A DNA stretch of 64,000 nucleotides from Luteimonas aestuarii (GTDB taxonomy: Bacteria > Pseudomonadota > Gammaproteobacteria > Xanthomonadales > Xanthomonadaceae), in contig NZ_SMTF01000011.1 in the NCBI RefSeq assembly GCF_004357985.1, positions 57,918 to 121,917 on the forward strand, in the 5' to 3' direction. How positions within the stretch are numbered: the first letter of the stretch is position 1; each line of letters opens with the position of its first letter. The notes under the pieces are model-generated. The model did no database searches. It was not told where the DNA came from and saw nothing but the letters and a program-made list of their open reading frames with translations. Position numbers and translations under genes: made by a program. Below are positions 26,537-35,378 of the stretch, one piece after another.

Positions 26537-28888
26537 ATGACCCGACCCCGCCCCTTCGCGCGCCTGCCCGCATGGCTGTTGCCCGGCGTGCTCGTGTTGC
26601 TTGCCGCCTGCGGCAGGCAAGGCACCGAGACCGCCCCGTCGCCACTGCCCGCGGAAGCGGTGGTGGCAAAGCCGGCATTGATCCCGGCACCGATGCGGAT
26701 GGAACAACGCGAGGGCAGCTTCCGTTTCGATGCCGCCACGCCGATCTTCGCCGCCGACGCGGCCGCGCGCCGCGTGGCCGCGCGGTTCGCGGAGATGATG
26801 GCGGCCACCAATGGCGTGGAAGGCGGCATCCGCGACGGCAGCGGCGACGCGCGGGAAGGCATCGTGTTCGCCATCGACCCCGAAGCGTCGGCCGATGCGC
26901 CGGAAGGCTACGTGCTGGACGTCACGCCCACCCACGTGCGCGTGGCCGCATCCAACGAACGCGGACTGTTCTACGGCGCGGTGACGCTGTGGCAGCTGCT
27001 GTCCTCGGCGCAGGGCCAGGCCGTGCGCACGCCTGCGCTGCACATCGAGGATGCGCCGCGCTTCGGCTGGCGCGGGCTGATGCTGGATTCCGCGCGCCAC
27101 TTCCAGTCCATCGACGAGATCAAGCAACTGCTGGACGCGATGGCGCGGCACAAGCTCAACACCTTCCACTGGCACCTGACCGACGACCAGGGCTGGCGCA
27201 TCGAAAGCCTGAAGTATCCGCGCCTGCACGAAGTCGGCGGCTGCCGCATTCCCGCGGGCGAGGCCGGTCTTGAACCGAGGACCGGTGAGCCGCGGCCCTA
27301 CTGCGGCTACTACACGCAGGACCAGATTCGCGACGTGGTGGCCTATGCCGCCGAGCGCCACATCACCGTGGTGCCGGAGTTCGACATGCCGGGCCACGTG
27401 CAGGCGGTGGTGGCCGCGTATCCGCAGTACGGCTCGCTGGGCGACACGCCGCCGGTGTCGAACGAATGGGGCGTGCACCCGTACCTGTTCAACGTGGACG
27501 AGGACACCTTCGGCTTCATCGAGGACGTGCTGGACGAGATCCTCGCGCTGTTCCCGTCGCAGTACATCCACATCGGCGGCGACGAGGCGGTCAAGGACCA
27601 GTGGCAAGCCTCCGCCAGCGTGCAGGCGCGCATGCGTGAACTCGGCATCGCCGACGAGACCGCGCTGCAGAGCTGGTTCATCAAGCGCATCGAGGCCTAC
27701 CTGTCGGGCAAGGGCCGGCGCCTGCTGGGTTGGGACGAGATCCTCGACGGCGGCATCGCGCCGAACGCCACGGTCATGTCGTGGCGCGGCACCGAGGGCG
27801 GCATCGCGGCGGCACGCTCGGGCCACGACGTGGTGATGACCCCGGGCAGCCACCTCTACCTCGACTTCCTGCAGACCGCGTCGCCGAACGAGCCACCGGG
27901 CCGTCCGGTGCAGGTGCCGATGGAAAAGGTGTACGACTTCGAGCCCGTGCCCGACGTGCTGACGGCGGAGCAAGGCAGGCACATCCTCGGCGTGCAGGCC
28001 AACGTATGGACCGAGCACATGCGCACCTGGGAACGTATGCAGCATGCGATCTTCCCGCGCATCGCCGCATTGGCCGAAGTCGCATGGACGCCGGCCGAAC
28101 GCAAGGACTACGCCGACTTCCTGGCGCGCCTGCCGGCGCAACTGCCGCGCTACCGCGCCTTCGGCATCGCCTACGCGCAGACGCCCTTCGAAGTGATGGC
28201 GACGGCCGAGGACGACCGCGCCGCCGGCACCGTGCAGGTGACGCTGGAGAATGCACTGGGCTATGCGATCCGCTACACCACCGACGGCAGCGACCCGGAT
28301 GCGGACTCGCCGCTGTACGAGGCGGCCATCGAGGCGCCGCTGCCGCTGGAAGTGCGCGCGGCCGCTTTCGCCGGCACCACCGCCCTGGGGCCTGCCACCA
28401 GGCATGCCTTCGACGCCGGCAGCCTGCTGTCGCGCGGCAACGCCCAGTTCGACACCTGCCCGGACACCGGCCGCCTGCTGCTGCGGCTGGAAGACGACGG
28501 CCCGATCGACGGGGACCGTGCGATCTACAACGTCACCATCTTCTACCCGTGCTGGCTGTGGCAAGGCGCCGACCTCGACGGCATCGGTGGACTGAAGGTG
28601 CGGCTGGGCCGCCTGCCGTATTACTTCCAGCTGGCGCACGACGAACCCGCGCGCAAGTTCATGCCGGCCGAAACCGAGCACGGCGAACTGCTGGTGCAGG
28701 CCGGCGGCTGCGATGGCGACACGCTCGCACGCATCCCGCTGCCCGCGCAGACCGATGCCGACGGTTTCGTGAACGTCGATGTGCCGCTCGAGCCTACCGC
28801 CGGCCGCAGCGACCTGTGCTTCACCGTCACCGGCGATACGCGGCCGATGATGTGGGTGCTGGACCGGGTGGATTTGCAGATGCAATAG
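26537..28888 (+). CDS. Beta-N-acetylhexosaminidase, GH20 lipoprotein
   Basis: A 783-residue lipoprotein (signal peptide ending VLLAAC). It has a GH20b-like N-terminal domain and then the GH20 barrel: LMLDSARHFQSIDEIKQLLD, FHWHLTDDQGWRIE, VVPEFDMPGHVQA, and the catalytic pair in HIGGDEAVKDQW (Asp349-Glu350), with SWRGTEGG and ANVWTEHM further on. The C-terminal ~200 residues contain a chitobiase-like segment (YTTDGSDPDADSPLYEA) seen in bacterial hexosaminidases. It releases terminal GlcNAc from chitobiose or from muropeptide chains in the periplasm or at the outer membrane, feeding the pathway. Only the terminator separates it from the receptor gene. Confidence 0.92.
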   Translation: MTRPRPFARLPAWLLPGVLVLLAACGRQGTETAPSPLPAEAVVAKPALIPAPMRMEQREGSFRFDAATPIFAADAAARRVAARFAEMMAATNGVEGGIRDGSGDAREGIVFAIDPEASADAPEGYVLDVTPTHVRVAASNERGLFYGAVTLWQLLSSAQGQAVRTPALHIEDAPRFGWRGLMLDSARHFQSIDEIKQLLDAMARHKLNTFHWHLTDDQGWRIESLKYPRLHEVGGCRIPAGEAGLEPRTGEPRPYCGYYTQDQIRDVVAYAAERHITVVPEFDMPGHVQAVVAAYPQYGSLGDTPPVSNEWGVHPYLFNVDEDTFGFIEDVLDEILALFPSQYIHIGGDEAVKDQWQASASVQARMRELGIADETALQSWFIKRIEAYLSGKGRRLLGWDEILDGGIAPNATVMSWRGTEGGIAAARSGHDVVMTPGSHLYLDFLQTASPNEPPGRPVQVPMEKVYDFEPVPDVLTAEQGRHILGVQANVWTEHMRTWERMQHAIFPRIAALAEVAWTPAERKDYADFLARLPAQLPRYRAFGIAYAQTPFEVMATAEDDRAAGTVQVTLENALGYAIRYTTDGSDPDADSPLYEAAIEAPLPLEVRAAAFAGTTALGPATRHAFDAGSLLSRGNAQFDTCPDTGRLLLRLEDDGPIDGDRAIYNVTIFYPCWLWQGADLDGIGGLKVRLGRLPYYFQLAHDEPARKFMPAETEHGELLVQAGGCDGDTLARIPLPAQTDADGFVNVDVPLEPTAGRSDLCFTVTGDTRPMMWVLDRVDLQMQ

Positions 28889-28993
28889 CGCACCGCCCCG
28901 GCGGCGCGGGGCTGGCGTGCAGTGCCGCCTGCGCGCGGGATGGGCGTGCGGTATTACCTGTGGCGGGTCGGGACCCGTCCTATCAATCCATGC

Positions 28994-29015
28994 GTAGGGC
29001 GGGTCTCGACCCGCC
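28994..29015. repeat. Palindromic GTAGGGCGGGTCTCGACCCGCC repeat
   Basis: GGCGGGTC-tc-GACCCGCC is an 18-base palindrome preceded by GTAG. A second, looser GGGTCGGGACCC stem lies at about 28965. It sits between convergent genes (hexosaminidase and the NamZ-like gene) and could act as a transcription barrier. The motif is a common intergenic repeat in this bacterial family. Confidence 0.6.
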
Positions 29016-29037
29016 TTCCACCGAACCCGTCGTCGGG

Positions 29038-30243
29038 TCAGTAAAGCAGGTAACGCACCCGCATCGCCTCGAAGCGCTGCAACCCCGGCAGCCAGCGCGC
29101 CTCGATGTCCGACGCGGTTTCGCCGGCCAGGATCGCCTCGCGCACCCAGCTGTTGCCGACCAGCGTGTCGAAGAACGGCCGCTCGCCGGGCAGGAACGCG
29201 AACGCATCCGGATACAGCGACTGCAGCGCCGCCAGCAGCGCGATGCCGGTGCGCACGGGGCGGAAGGCATCGGCATCGGTGACGTGCAACTGCACGCCGC
29301 CGCACAGTTCGCCGGCATGCTTGGAGAACGTGGGCGTGAACCAGGCAGGACGGAAACGCACCCCCGGCAGGTCGAGCGCGTTCATGCGATCGGCCAGCAC
29401 GTCGGCATCGACGTAGGGCGCGCCGATGAGTTCGAACGGGCGCGTGGTGCCGCGGCCTTCGGACAGATTCGTACCTTCGACCAGTCCCGTGCCCGGATAC
29501 ACCAGCGCGGTGTCCGGCGTGGGCATGTTCGGCGAGGGCAGCACCCAGGGCAGCGCATGGCCGGGCTCGACTGCATCGCGTCGCCAGCCGCGCATCGGCA
29601 CCACGTGCAGTTCGGCGCCGATGTCGAACCCCTCGTTGAACAACCGCGCCAGTTCGCCGAGGGTCATGCCATGCCGGATCGGGATGGCGTACTGGCCGAC
29701 GAACGAGGCGTACTCCGGCTCCAGCACCGGCCCTTCCACCTGCACGCCGCCGACGGGATTCGGCCGGTCCGGCACCACCACCGGGATGCCGGCGCGACGC
29801 GCGGCGCGCATCACGTTGGCCAGCGTGTACGGATAGGTGTAGAACCGCGCGCCGACGTCCTGGATGTCGAACACCAATACGTCGACGCCTTGCAGCATCG
29901 CAGCGGTCGGTTCGCGGTGTTCGCCATACAGGCTGTGTACGGGCACGCCGGTACGTGGGTCGCGGGTCGAGCCCACCTGGTCGCCGGCCTGCGCATCACC
30001 GCGCACGCCGTGCTCGGGCCCGTACAGCGCGACCAGGGTGACGCCCGGATGCGCGGCGAGGCGGTCGATGCTGCTGCGCAGGTCGCGATCGACGCCGGTC
30101 GGATTGGTCACCAGCCCGACGCGCTTGCCTTCGACCAGGTGGGCGCCATCGAGCAGCAGCACATCGATGCCGGCGACAAGCCCGTCGTCGCGCGCGGCCG
30201 TGGGCGTGATGCATGCGACGGCCAGCAGCAACACGAGAGCCAT
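29038..30243 (-). CDS. namZ: NamZ-type exo-beta-N-acetylmuramidase (DUF1343, GH171)
   Basis: A 401-residue exported protein. Family motifs of DUF1343 are clear: GKRVGLVTNPTGVDR, VALYGPEHGVRGDAQAGDQV, SLYGEHREPTAAML, VDVLVFDIQDVGARFYTYPY, VVVPDRPNPVGG, LPWVLPSPNMPTPDTALVYPG and GTNLSEGRGTTRPFE. Bacillus subtilis NamZ of this family removes MurNAc from the non-reducing end of peptidoglycan fragments. ATG 30243 gives a hydrophobic signal peptide (MALVLLLAVACITPTAARDD). It is divergent from the MurQ-like gene and convergent with the hexosaminidase, which provides the alternating GlcNAc-releasing step. Confidence 0.85.
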   Translation of the reverse strand: MALVLLLAVACITPTAARDDGLVAGIDVLLLDGAHLVEGKRVGLVTNPTGVDRDLRSSIDRLAAHPGVTLVALYGPEHGVRGDAQAGDQVGSTRDPRTGVPVHSLYGEHREPTAAMLQGVDVLVFDIQDVGARFYTYPYTLANVMRAARRAGIPVVVPDRPNPVGGVQVEGPVLEPEYASFVGQYAIPIRHGMTLGELARLFNEGFDIGAELHVVPMRGWRRDAVEPGHALPWVLPSPNMPTPDTALVYPGTGLVEGTNLSEGRGTTRPFELIGAPYVDADVLADRMNALDLPGVRFRPAWFTPTFSKHAGELCGGVQLHVTDADAFRPVRTGIALLAALQSLYPDAFAFLPGERPFFDTLVGNSWVREAILAGETASDIEARWLPGLQRFEAMRVRYLLY

Positions 30244-30589
30244 GCGCGACAGCAACGGGACATCGCGTGTCCTGCTACCTGCCGCTGCAGGACAGCAAGC
30301 GCAGGTCGCGCCGCCTTCACCTGCGTCCACGGGGCGACGCAATGACACGATGCGTGGATGGCGAGCCATGCGCGATGCGCTCTGCTATGGTGGCGCCCGG
30401 GTTATAGCACGGGCTTTCCGACCGGCCGGGCCGCGTCGCGACGTTTGCTGTCTTTATGCCAATCCGCTTTGCTTGCGAACACATCGCCCGACCCGCCCTG
30501 CCGCGACCTGCCGCCGTCGCGCGCCACCTGCATCCCCGCGCGACACGCGCATCCCGCGTCCATGCGACACCCGACAGGAGCGCATCGCC
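30244..30589. other. 346-bp divergent region between the NamZ-like and MurQ-like genes
   Basis: No supported gene. It presumably holds both promoters. TTTGCT...TTTATG around 30448-30465 is a weak candidate for the rightward gene. No copy of the LacI-type operator seen at 22435 was found here. AGGAG at 30576-30580 is the ribosome binding site of the rightward gene. Confidence 0.4.
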
Positions 30590-32671
30590 ATGCCTCGCCT
30601 TTCACCTGCCCGCACCTTGCTGCTGTGCCTCGCCGGCATGACCGCCATGGCACACGCCACCGCCGCCGAACCCGACACGTCGGTCACCACGCTGCTGGGC
30701 ATCACGCCTTCGGAAGAGTCGCTGGACTACGTGCGCACCAAGCAGCAGTTCCAGCTGCACACCCTGCTGACCGAACAGCGCCATCCGGAAACCATGGACC
30801 TCAGCCGCCGCATCGGCGCCGACACCGTGGCCGGGCTGCAGGCGCTGTTCGCGGTGGATCGCGACGTGGCGCGCACGATGAACGCCGTCGCCGACGATCC
30901 CGCGCGCCTGCAGGCGCTGCAACGAGCCTCCGAATCGATGCAGCGCGCCTTGCGCGACGGCCATCGCCTCTACTTCTACGGCACCGGCTCCACCGGCCGG
31001 CTTGCGGAGACGCTGGAAAGCGGGCTGTGGCGGCCGTTCTGGCAGCGCGCCGCGCAACAACCATCGTGGGCGAAGATCGAACAGGCGTTGCCGGGCATCG
31101 CCGATCGCGTGCGCGGCGAGATCACCGGCGGCGATCGGGCGCTGATCAGCTCGCTGGAAGGCTTCGAGGACCTACAGCTGATCGGCCGGCTGCAGCTGCA
31201 GGACCACGGCATCGGCCCCGGCGACGTCGTGTTCGCGGTGACCGAGGGCGGCGAGACGTCGGCGGTGATCGGCACCGCGCTGCGCGGCGCCGAAGTCAAC
31301 GGCAACGACCCGTCGCGCACCTGGTTCGTCTACAACAATCCGGACGACGTGCTGCTGCCGTTCGAGCGCAGCCGCCGCGTGATCGGGGACGACGGCATCA
31401 CCAAGGTCAACCTGGCCACCGGGCCGCAGTCGATCACCGGCTCCACCCGCATGCAGGCCACCACCACCAGCCTGTACGCGCTGGGCGTGGTGATGGAGCA
31501 CGCCATCCACGCGCTGCTGGCGCCACTGCTGGATGCCGACGAGATGCGCGCGCTCGGCTTCACCGAAACGCCGGACCTTGCCGCGCGCCTGCGCCACTTC
31601 GCGCTGTTGCAGACGGTCGTCGCCTCCACCGCGCCGTCGCTGTCGGCATGGACCGACCTCGAAGCCGGCGCCTATGCCGACGGCAAACACGCGACGTACC
31701 TCGCCCAGCGCGCGCTGATGCCGGTGTTCGTGGACGTGACCGAACGCGCACCGACGTTCCGGCTGGCGCCGCTGGACCGCAACGATGCCAGCGAACGCCG
31801 CTCGTGGATCCAGGTATGGACGCCCACCCGCGATCCATCCGAGGCCTGGCGCGCACTGCTGCATCGCCCGTTCCACGGCCTGGACCCGGCGCTGTACGAA
31901 GCGCCGTTCTCGAACGAGATCGACGATCCGTACCTGCGCCGTTCCGCGCTGCGCAGCCTGGCGCTGGCTGGCGAGGAGCAGCAGCACCTGTACGACCTGG
32001 CGTATTCCGAGGACAACATGCGCCGCGCCGGACCGGCCGCCGGCGACGTCGGCACCCTGATCCTGTTGGGCGAGGAGTCGCCCGATGCCCTGGGCCTGGA
32101 GTGGCTGCGCGCGTTCAATGCCGCCGAGGCGGCGACCGTGGTCGTGCGCGTCTCGCGCACCTCGCTGCCGGACAGCACCGCGCAGGCCGTGGAAGTGGCC
32201 TCGCCCGGCACCCGCGTGCTGCAGCTGACGCTGCCGGAAGAAGACCCGCTGGAGCTCAACCAGGTGATCGCGCTGAAGATGCTGCTCAACGCGCACTCCA
32301 CCGGCATCATGGCCAAGCTGGGTCGCGTGGTCGGCAACACCATGACCGCCGTCCAACCGGGCAACCTGAAGCTGATCGGCCGCGCCACCTACCTGCTCCA
32401 GTCGCACGTCAACGCGGTGCTGGGCAGCGAGGCCTGGGCGCGCGCCCACGGCGAGCACGCACCGCTGTCCTACGCCGAGGCCAACGCCGTGCTGTTCGAC
32501 GTGATCGAACAGCGCCGTGCGCGGCCTGCACTTGCCGCCAGCCCGGAAGTCGAGCTGTGCATCGTGCGCATCCTCGAAAGCCTGCGCACGGGCCGCGCAA
32601 TCGGCTGGGACGATGCACTCGCGCTGCTGGGCGAGCGCACGCTGGACGACTACCTTGCTGCGTTCGACTGA
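30590..32671 (+). CDS. Exported double-SIS protein of the MurQ/GKRP family
   Basis: A 693-residue protein. AGGAG at 30576-30580 fixes the ATG at 30590, and the first ~28 residues (MPRLSPARTLLLCLAGMTAM...HATAA-EP) are a signal peptide. The N-terminal half follows MurQ (MurNAc-6-phosphate etherase) closely: YGTGSTGRL (from residue 130), TGGDRALISSLEGFED with Glu190 at the place of a conserved MurQ glutamate, AVTEGGETSAVIGTAL, and GPQSITGSTRMQATTTS (from 278). The other MurQ catalytic glutamate (in DASE) is not in register; TLES lies two residues early. A second SIS-like half follows (VGTLILLGEES..., VVVRVS), giving the size and architecture of the eukaryotic glucokinase regulator GKRP. Export is unusual for either. 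Confidence 0.8.
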   Translation: MPRLSPARTLLLCLAGMTAMAHATAAEPDTSVTTLLGITPSEESLDYVRTKQQFQLHTLLTEQRHPETMDLSRRIGADTVAGLQALFAVDRDVARTMNAVADDPARLQALQRASESMQRALRDGHRLYFYGTGSTGRLAETLESGLWRPFWQRAAQQPSWAKIEQALPGIADRVRGEITGGDRALISSLEGFEDLQLIGRLQLQDHGIGPGDVVFAVTEGGETSAVIGTALRGAEVNGNDPSRTWFVYNNPDDVLLPFERSRRVIGDDGITKVNLATGPQSITGSTRMQATTTSLYALGVVMEHAIHALLAPLLDADEMRALGFTETPDLAARLRHFALLQTVVASTAPSLSAWTDLEAGAYADGKHATYLAQRALMPVFVDVTERAPTFRLAPLDRNDASERRSWIQVWTPTRDPSEAWRALLHRPFHGLDPALYEAPFSNEIDDPYLRRSALRSLALAGEEQQHLYDLAYSEDNMRRAGPAAGDVGTLILLGEESPDALGLEWLRAFNAAEAATVVVRVSRTSLPDSTAQAVEVASPGTRVLQLTLPEEDPLELNQVIALKMLLNAHSTGIMAKLGRVVGNTMTAVQPGNLKLIGRATYLLQSHVNAVLGSEAWARAHGEHAPLSYAEANAVLFDVIEQRRARPALAASPEVELCIVRILESLRTGRAIGWDDALALLGERTLDDYLAAFD

Positions 32672-32770
32672 TCGTTCCCGAGGCACGGGCCGGTGCAGTG
32701 CGGCGCTCGACCGCAGCTTCCGCGGAGACGCGCTGTGTCCTTATGGAGAAGAATCGGCACGATTGCCGTC

Positions 32771-32960
32771 GCCCCTTCCCTCGTTTACGGGGGAAGGCTG
32801 GGATGGGGGCAGGTTCCGAGGCCTCGGCGAGGACATCGCTTCGCCACTCGCCCCCACCCCGGCCCTCCCCCGTGAACGGGGGAGGGAGCCGAGCCGCTTG
32901 GCCCTCCCCGCATACGGGGCATTGCGTCCAGACAGGGGAAGGCTGGATGGGGTCAGGTTC
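32771..32960. repeat. Cluster of three CCCTCCCC-GGGGAGGG repeats
   Basis: Copies at about 32771-32812, 32850-32890 (inverted) and 32900-32960 share CCCTTCCC/CCCTCCCC, a short AC-rich loop, GGGGGAGGG and a GGCTGGGATGGGGGCAGG-type tail. They fill the 300-bp space between the convergent MurQ-like and vanZ-like genes. No gene is supported in 32672-32972. Confidence 0.65.
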
Positions 32961-32972
32961 CCATTGCACCCG

Positions 32973-33380
32973 TCACTCGCGGCGGCCGTCGATCCTCAGC
33001 AGCAGGTCGCACAGCGGCGTGAGTCGCGTCGCCAGTCCGGCGACCACGCCCAGCGTGTTCGCCAGCGCGTCCTTCGCATCCATCATGCGGTTGTCGGTCA
33101 GCGCGCCCTGTGCGTACTCCACCGCGATGCCCATCAGCACCAGCCCCAGGCCCGCGCCCAGCAGGCCCGCCCAGTTGCGGAACAGCTGCACCGCGCAGCA
33201 GGCCAGCACGAAATAGGCGAGGAAGTGCGAGACCTTGTCGCTGCTGTCGAAGTCCGGCATCGGCGGCGGTGGCATCAGCGAAAACACCCACACCACCGCG
33301 ATCGCGATGCACCACATCGCGCACCAGAACCACGGATGCCGCAGCGGCTTGAGCGAGCGCCCGAACCGGTAGCCGCTCAC
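32973..33380 (-). CDS. VanZ family membrane protein
   Basis: A 135-residue protein with four hydrophobic segments. The VanZ-like signature is present: FSLMPPPPMPDFDSSDKVSHFLAYFVLA in the first half (the D-K-x-x-H-F pattern) and VEYAQGALTDNRMMDAKDALANTLGV in the second. Function of chromosomal members is unknown. The name comes from a teicoplanin-resistance accessory gene, which does not imply resistance here. It overlaps the upstream MidA-like gene by four bases. Confidence 0.8.
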   Translation of the reverse strand: MSGYRFGRSLKPLRHPWFWCAMWCIAIAVVWVFSLMPPPPMPDFDSSDKVSHFLAYFVLACCAVQLFRNWAGLLGAGLGLVLMGIAVEYAQGALTDNRMMDAKDALANTLGVVAGLATRLTPLCDLLLRIDGRRE

Positions 33381-34558
33381 AGCCGGAAGCTCAGGTCGCC
33401 GGCGAGGAAAGCCGCATCGAACGCCACGCCGCGGGCGAAGCCGATCGCCTGGAAACGCTCACCCATGCCGTCGGGCAGGGTCAAGGCCTTGGCCTGCTGG
33501 CGCAGCGCGTAGCGCGCGGCCTCGTCCGCGGCCACGGCTTCGTGCGCCGCCACGCGTTGCGCCAGCCCGTTGCCGATCAGGAAACTCGCTTGGCTGCAGT
33601 AGCCGGTGAATTCGAACCCCGCATGGGTGCCGGCCTCGGCCAGCGCGGTGAAGTCCACCGACGCGGTGATGTCCTGCAATCCGGCGCGGGCGAAGACATC
33701 GTCCACCACGTGGTGGCGATGGAAGGCACGCAAGGTGCCGCCACTGCGCCGCGGGTCGTAGTACTCGCGGCGCGGGTGGCCGTAGTCGACGAACAGCATC
33801 GCACCCGCGCGCAGGCCACCGGCCACTGCCTGCACCCAGTACGGCAGCTGCGGCAGCAGTTCGGAACGATAGCCATCGGCGAACGGTGCATCGAGCTGGC
33901 GCTCGACGTGGCGCACGGCCGCCGACAGCAGCGCGTCTGCGGGACGGTCGATGCGCACGAAGCCACCCGCCCCATCGACGGCGACGTGTTCTTCCATCAC
34001 TTCGCCGGCATGGATCGCGAACCGCGGCGTCGGCAGGGCATCGATGACCTCGTTGGCGAACAGCACGCCGTTCCAGTCGTCGGGCGCGGGGCCGTCGGGC
34101 CAATGCAGGCGCGCGAACACGCCGGGATCGAGCGCGTCGCGCAGCCGCGCCTGCTGGCGTTCGCGCAGGTCGGCACTGGGCTCGAGGATGGCGTACTGCG
34201 CAGGCAGCGCATCGAGCGTCGCCAGGTGGCGCAGCGCGGCTTCGGCGAAGGCACCACTGCCGCCGCCGATCTCGAGCATGCGCGCGCCCGCGTCCAGTTG
34301 GCGCAGGACCGGCGCGACGGCTTCGGCCACGCATTCGGCGAACAGCGGGCCCAGCTCCGGCGCGGTCACGAAATCGCCGGCGCGGCCGAACTTCGCGGCA
34401 CCGGCGCTGTAGTAGCCCAGGCCCGGCGCGTACAGCGCCAGCTCCATGAACCGCCAGAACGGGAGGGCACCACCGGCGTCCGCGACCTGTTCGCGGATCA
34501 GCGCCTGCAGGCGCGCGCTGTGCGCCTGCGCATCATCGGAAAGGGGAGGTAGGGACAT
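33377..34558 (-). CDS. MidA/NDUFAF7-like SAM-dependent methyltransferase (DUF185)
   Basis: A 393-residue protein of the former DUF185 family. Diagnostic pieces are LPFWRFMELALYAPGLGYY, GRAGDFVTAPELGPLFAECVA, the SAM motif MLEIGGGSGAFAEA, VLFANEVIDALPTPRF and MLFVDYGHPRREYY. The mitochondrial relative NDUFAF7 methylates an arginine of a complex I subunit; the bacterial substrate is not established. ATG 34558 has AGGGGAGG about seven bases upstream. It is divergent from the pteridine reductase gene and co-transcribed with vanZ. Confidence 0.87.
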   Translation of the reverse strand: MSLPPLSDDAQAHSARLQALIREQVADAGGALPFWRFMELALYAPGLGYYSAGAAKFGRAGDFVTAPELGPLFAECVAEAVAPVLRQLDAGARMLEIGGGSGAFAEAALRHLATLDALPAQYAILEPSADLRERQQARLRDALDPGVFARLHWPDGPAPDDWNGVLFANEVIDALPTPRFAIHAGEVMEEHVAVDGAGGFVRIDRPADALLSAAVRHVERQLDAPFADGYRSELLPQLPYWVQAVAGGLRAGAMLFVDYGHPRREYYDPRRSGGTLRAFHRHHVVDDVFARAGLQDITASVDFTALAEAGTHAGFEFTGYCSQASFLIGNGLAQRVAAHEAVAADEAARYALRQQAKALTLPDGMGERFQAIGFARGVAFDAAFLAGDLSFRL

Positions 34559-34610
34559 CGGCTTGCCGAACCACGACAATGCACAGGATACCGGCATTCC
34601 GGAGCCCCTC

Positions 34611-35363
34611 GTGCCCGCAACCGACGCGCCATCCCACCATCCCGTGGCCCTGGTCACCGGCGCCGCACGGCGCCTGGGGGCCGCCATCGCGCGACGGCTG
34701 CATGGCGCGGGCTATGCCATCGCGATCCACTGCCATCGCTCGACCGGCGATGCACAGGCGTTGTCCGACGCGCTCGAATCCACGCGCCCCTGCAGCACGC
34801 TGGTGCTGCAGGCGGACCTGGCGCAGTTCGACCGGCTGCCGGAACTGGTGGCGCGCACGGTCGGCCACTTCGGCCGCCTCGACGCGCTGGTCAACAACGC
34901 CGCGGCGTTCTTCCCCACGCCGCTGGGCACCACTACGCCGGCGCAGTGGGATGCGCTGTTCAATGCCAACGTGCGCGCGCCTTACTTCCTGTCGCAGGCC
35001 GCGGCACCGCACCTGAAGGCGTCGCGCGGCGCGATCCTCAACCTGTCGGATGTCTATGCGCGCCAACCGCGCGCCGACCTGCCGGCGTACGCCACCAGCA
35101 AGGGCGCACTGGAAGCGATGACCCGCGCGCTGGCGGTGTCGATGGCGCCCGACGTGCGCGTCAATGCCATCGCGCCGGGCGCGATCCTGTGGCCGGACGA
35201 GCATGGCGACGACGCCTTGCGGCAACGCATCCTCGCGCGCACCGCACTGGGGCGCGTGGGCGACATCGACGAGATCGCAGCCACCGCGCTGTGGCTGCTG
35301 CGCGATGCCGGCTACACCACGGGCAGCGTGATCGCGGTGGATGGCGGCCGCGATCCCGTCTGA
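34611..35363 (+). CDS. Pteridine reductase (SDR family, PTR1/FolM-like)
   Basis: A 250-residue short-chain dehydrogenase reducing dihydro- or biopterin with NADPH. The Rossmann motif is VALVTGAARRLGAAIARRL (TGxxRRxG is typical for pteridine reductases, with the arginines favouring NADPH). NNAAAFFPTPLG, the catalytic YATSKGA (Tyr, Lys), and NAIAPGAILWPDE follow, the last being very typical of this subgroup. GTG at 34611 is chosen because GGAG lies seven bases upstream and the upstream frame overlaps the divergent gene. It fits the folB/folK pair found at 43.6-45.7 kb as a third pterin enzyme in the window. Confidence 0.88.
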   Translation: MPATDAPSHHPVALVTGAARRLGAAIARRLHGAGYAIAIHCHRSTGDAQALSDALESTRPCSTLVLQADLAQFDRLPELVARTVGHFGRLDALVNNAAAFFPTPLGTTTPAQWDALFNANVRAPYFLSQAAAPHLKASRGAILNLSDVYARQPRADLPAYATSKGALEAMTRALAVSMAPDVRVNAIAPGAILWPDEHGDDALRQRILARTALGRVGDIDEIAATALWLLRDAGYTTGSVIAVDGGRDPV

Positions 35364-35378
35364 GCCACGCTGCCCGCG

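Noticed and set aside
26294..29305. 1003-codon open frame antisense to the hexosaminidase
   Set aside because: It crosses the hexosaminidase, a clear terminator and part of the NamZ-like gene. The composition is that of a shadow frame.
32771..32960. Spaced GC-rich repeats considered as a CRISPR array
   Set aside because: Repeats are unequal, partly inverted and self-complementary, spacers are not uniform in length, and no cas gene is near.
32973..33380. VanZ homologue as a sign of glycopeptide resistance
   Set aside because: No vanA, vanH, vanX or regulators are present. Chromosomal VanZ-like proteins are common in Gram-negative bacteria without such a role.
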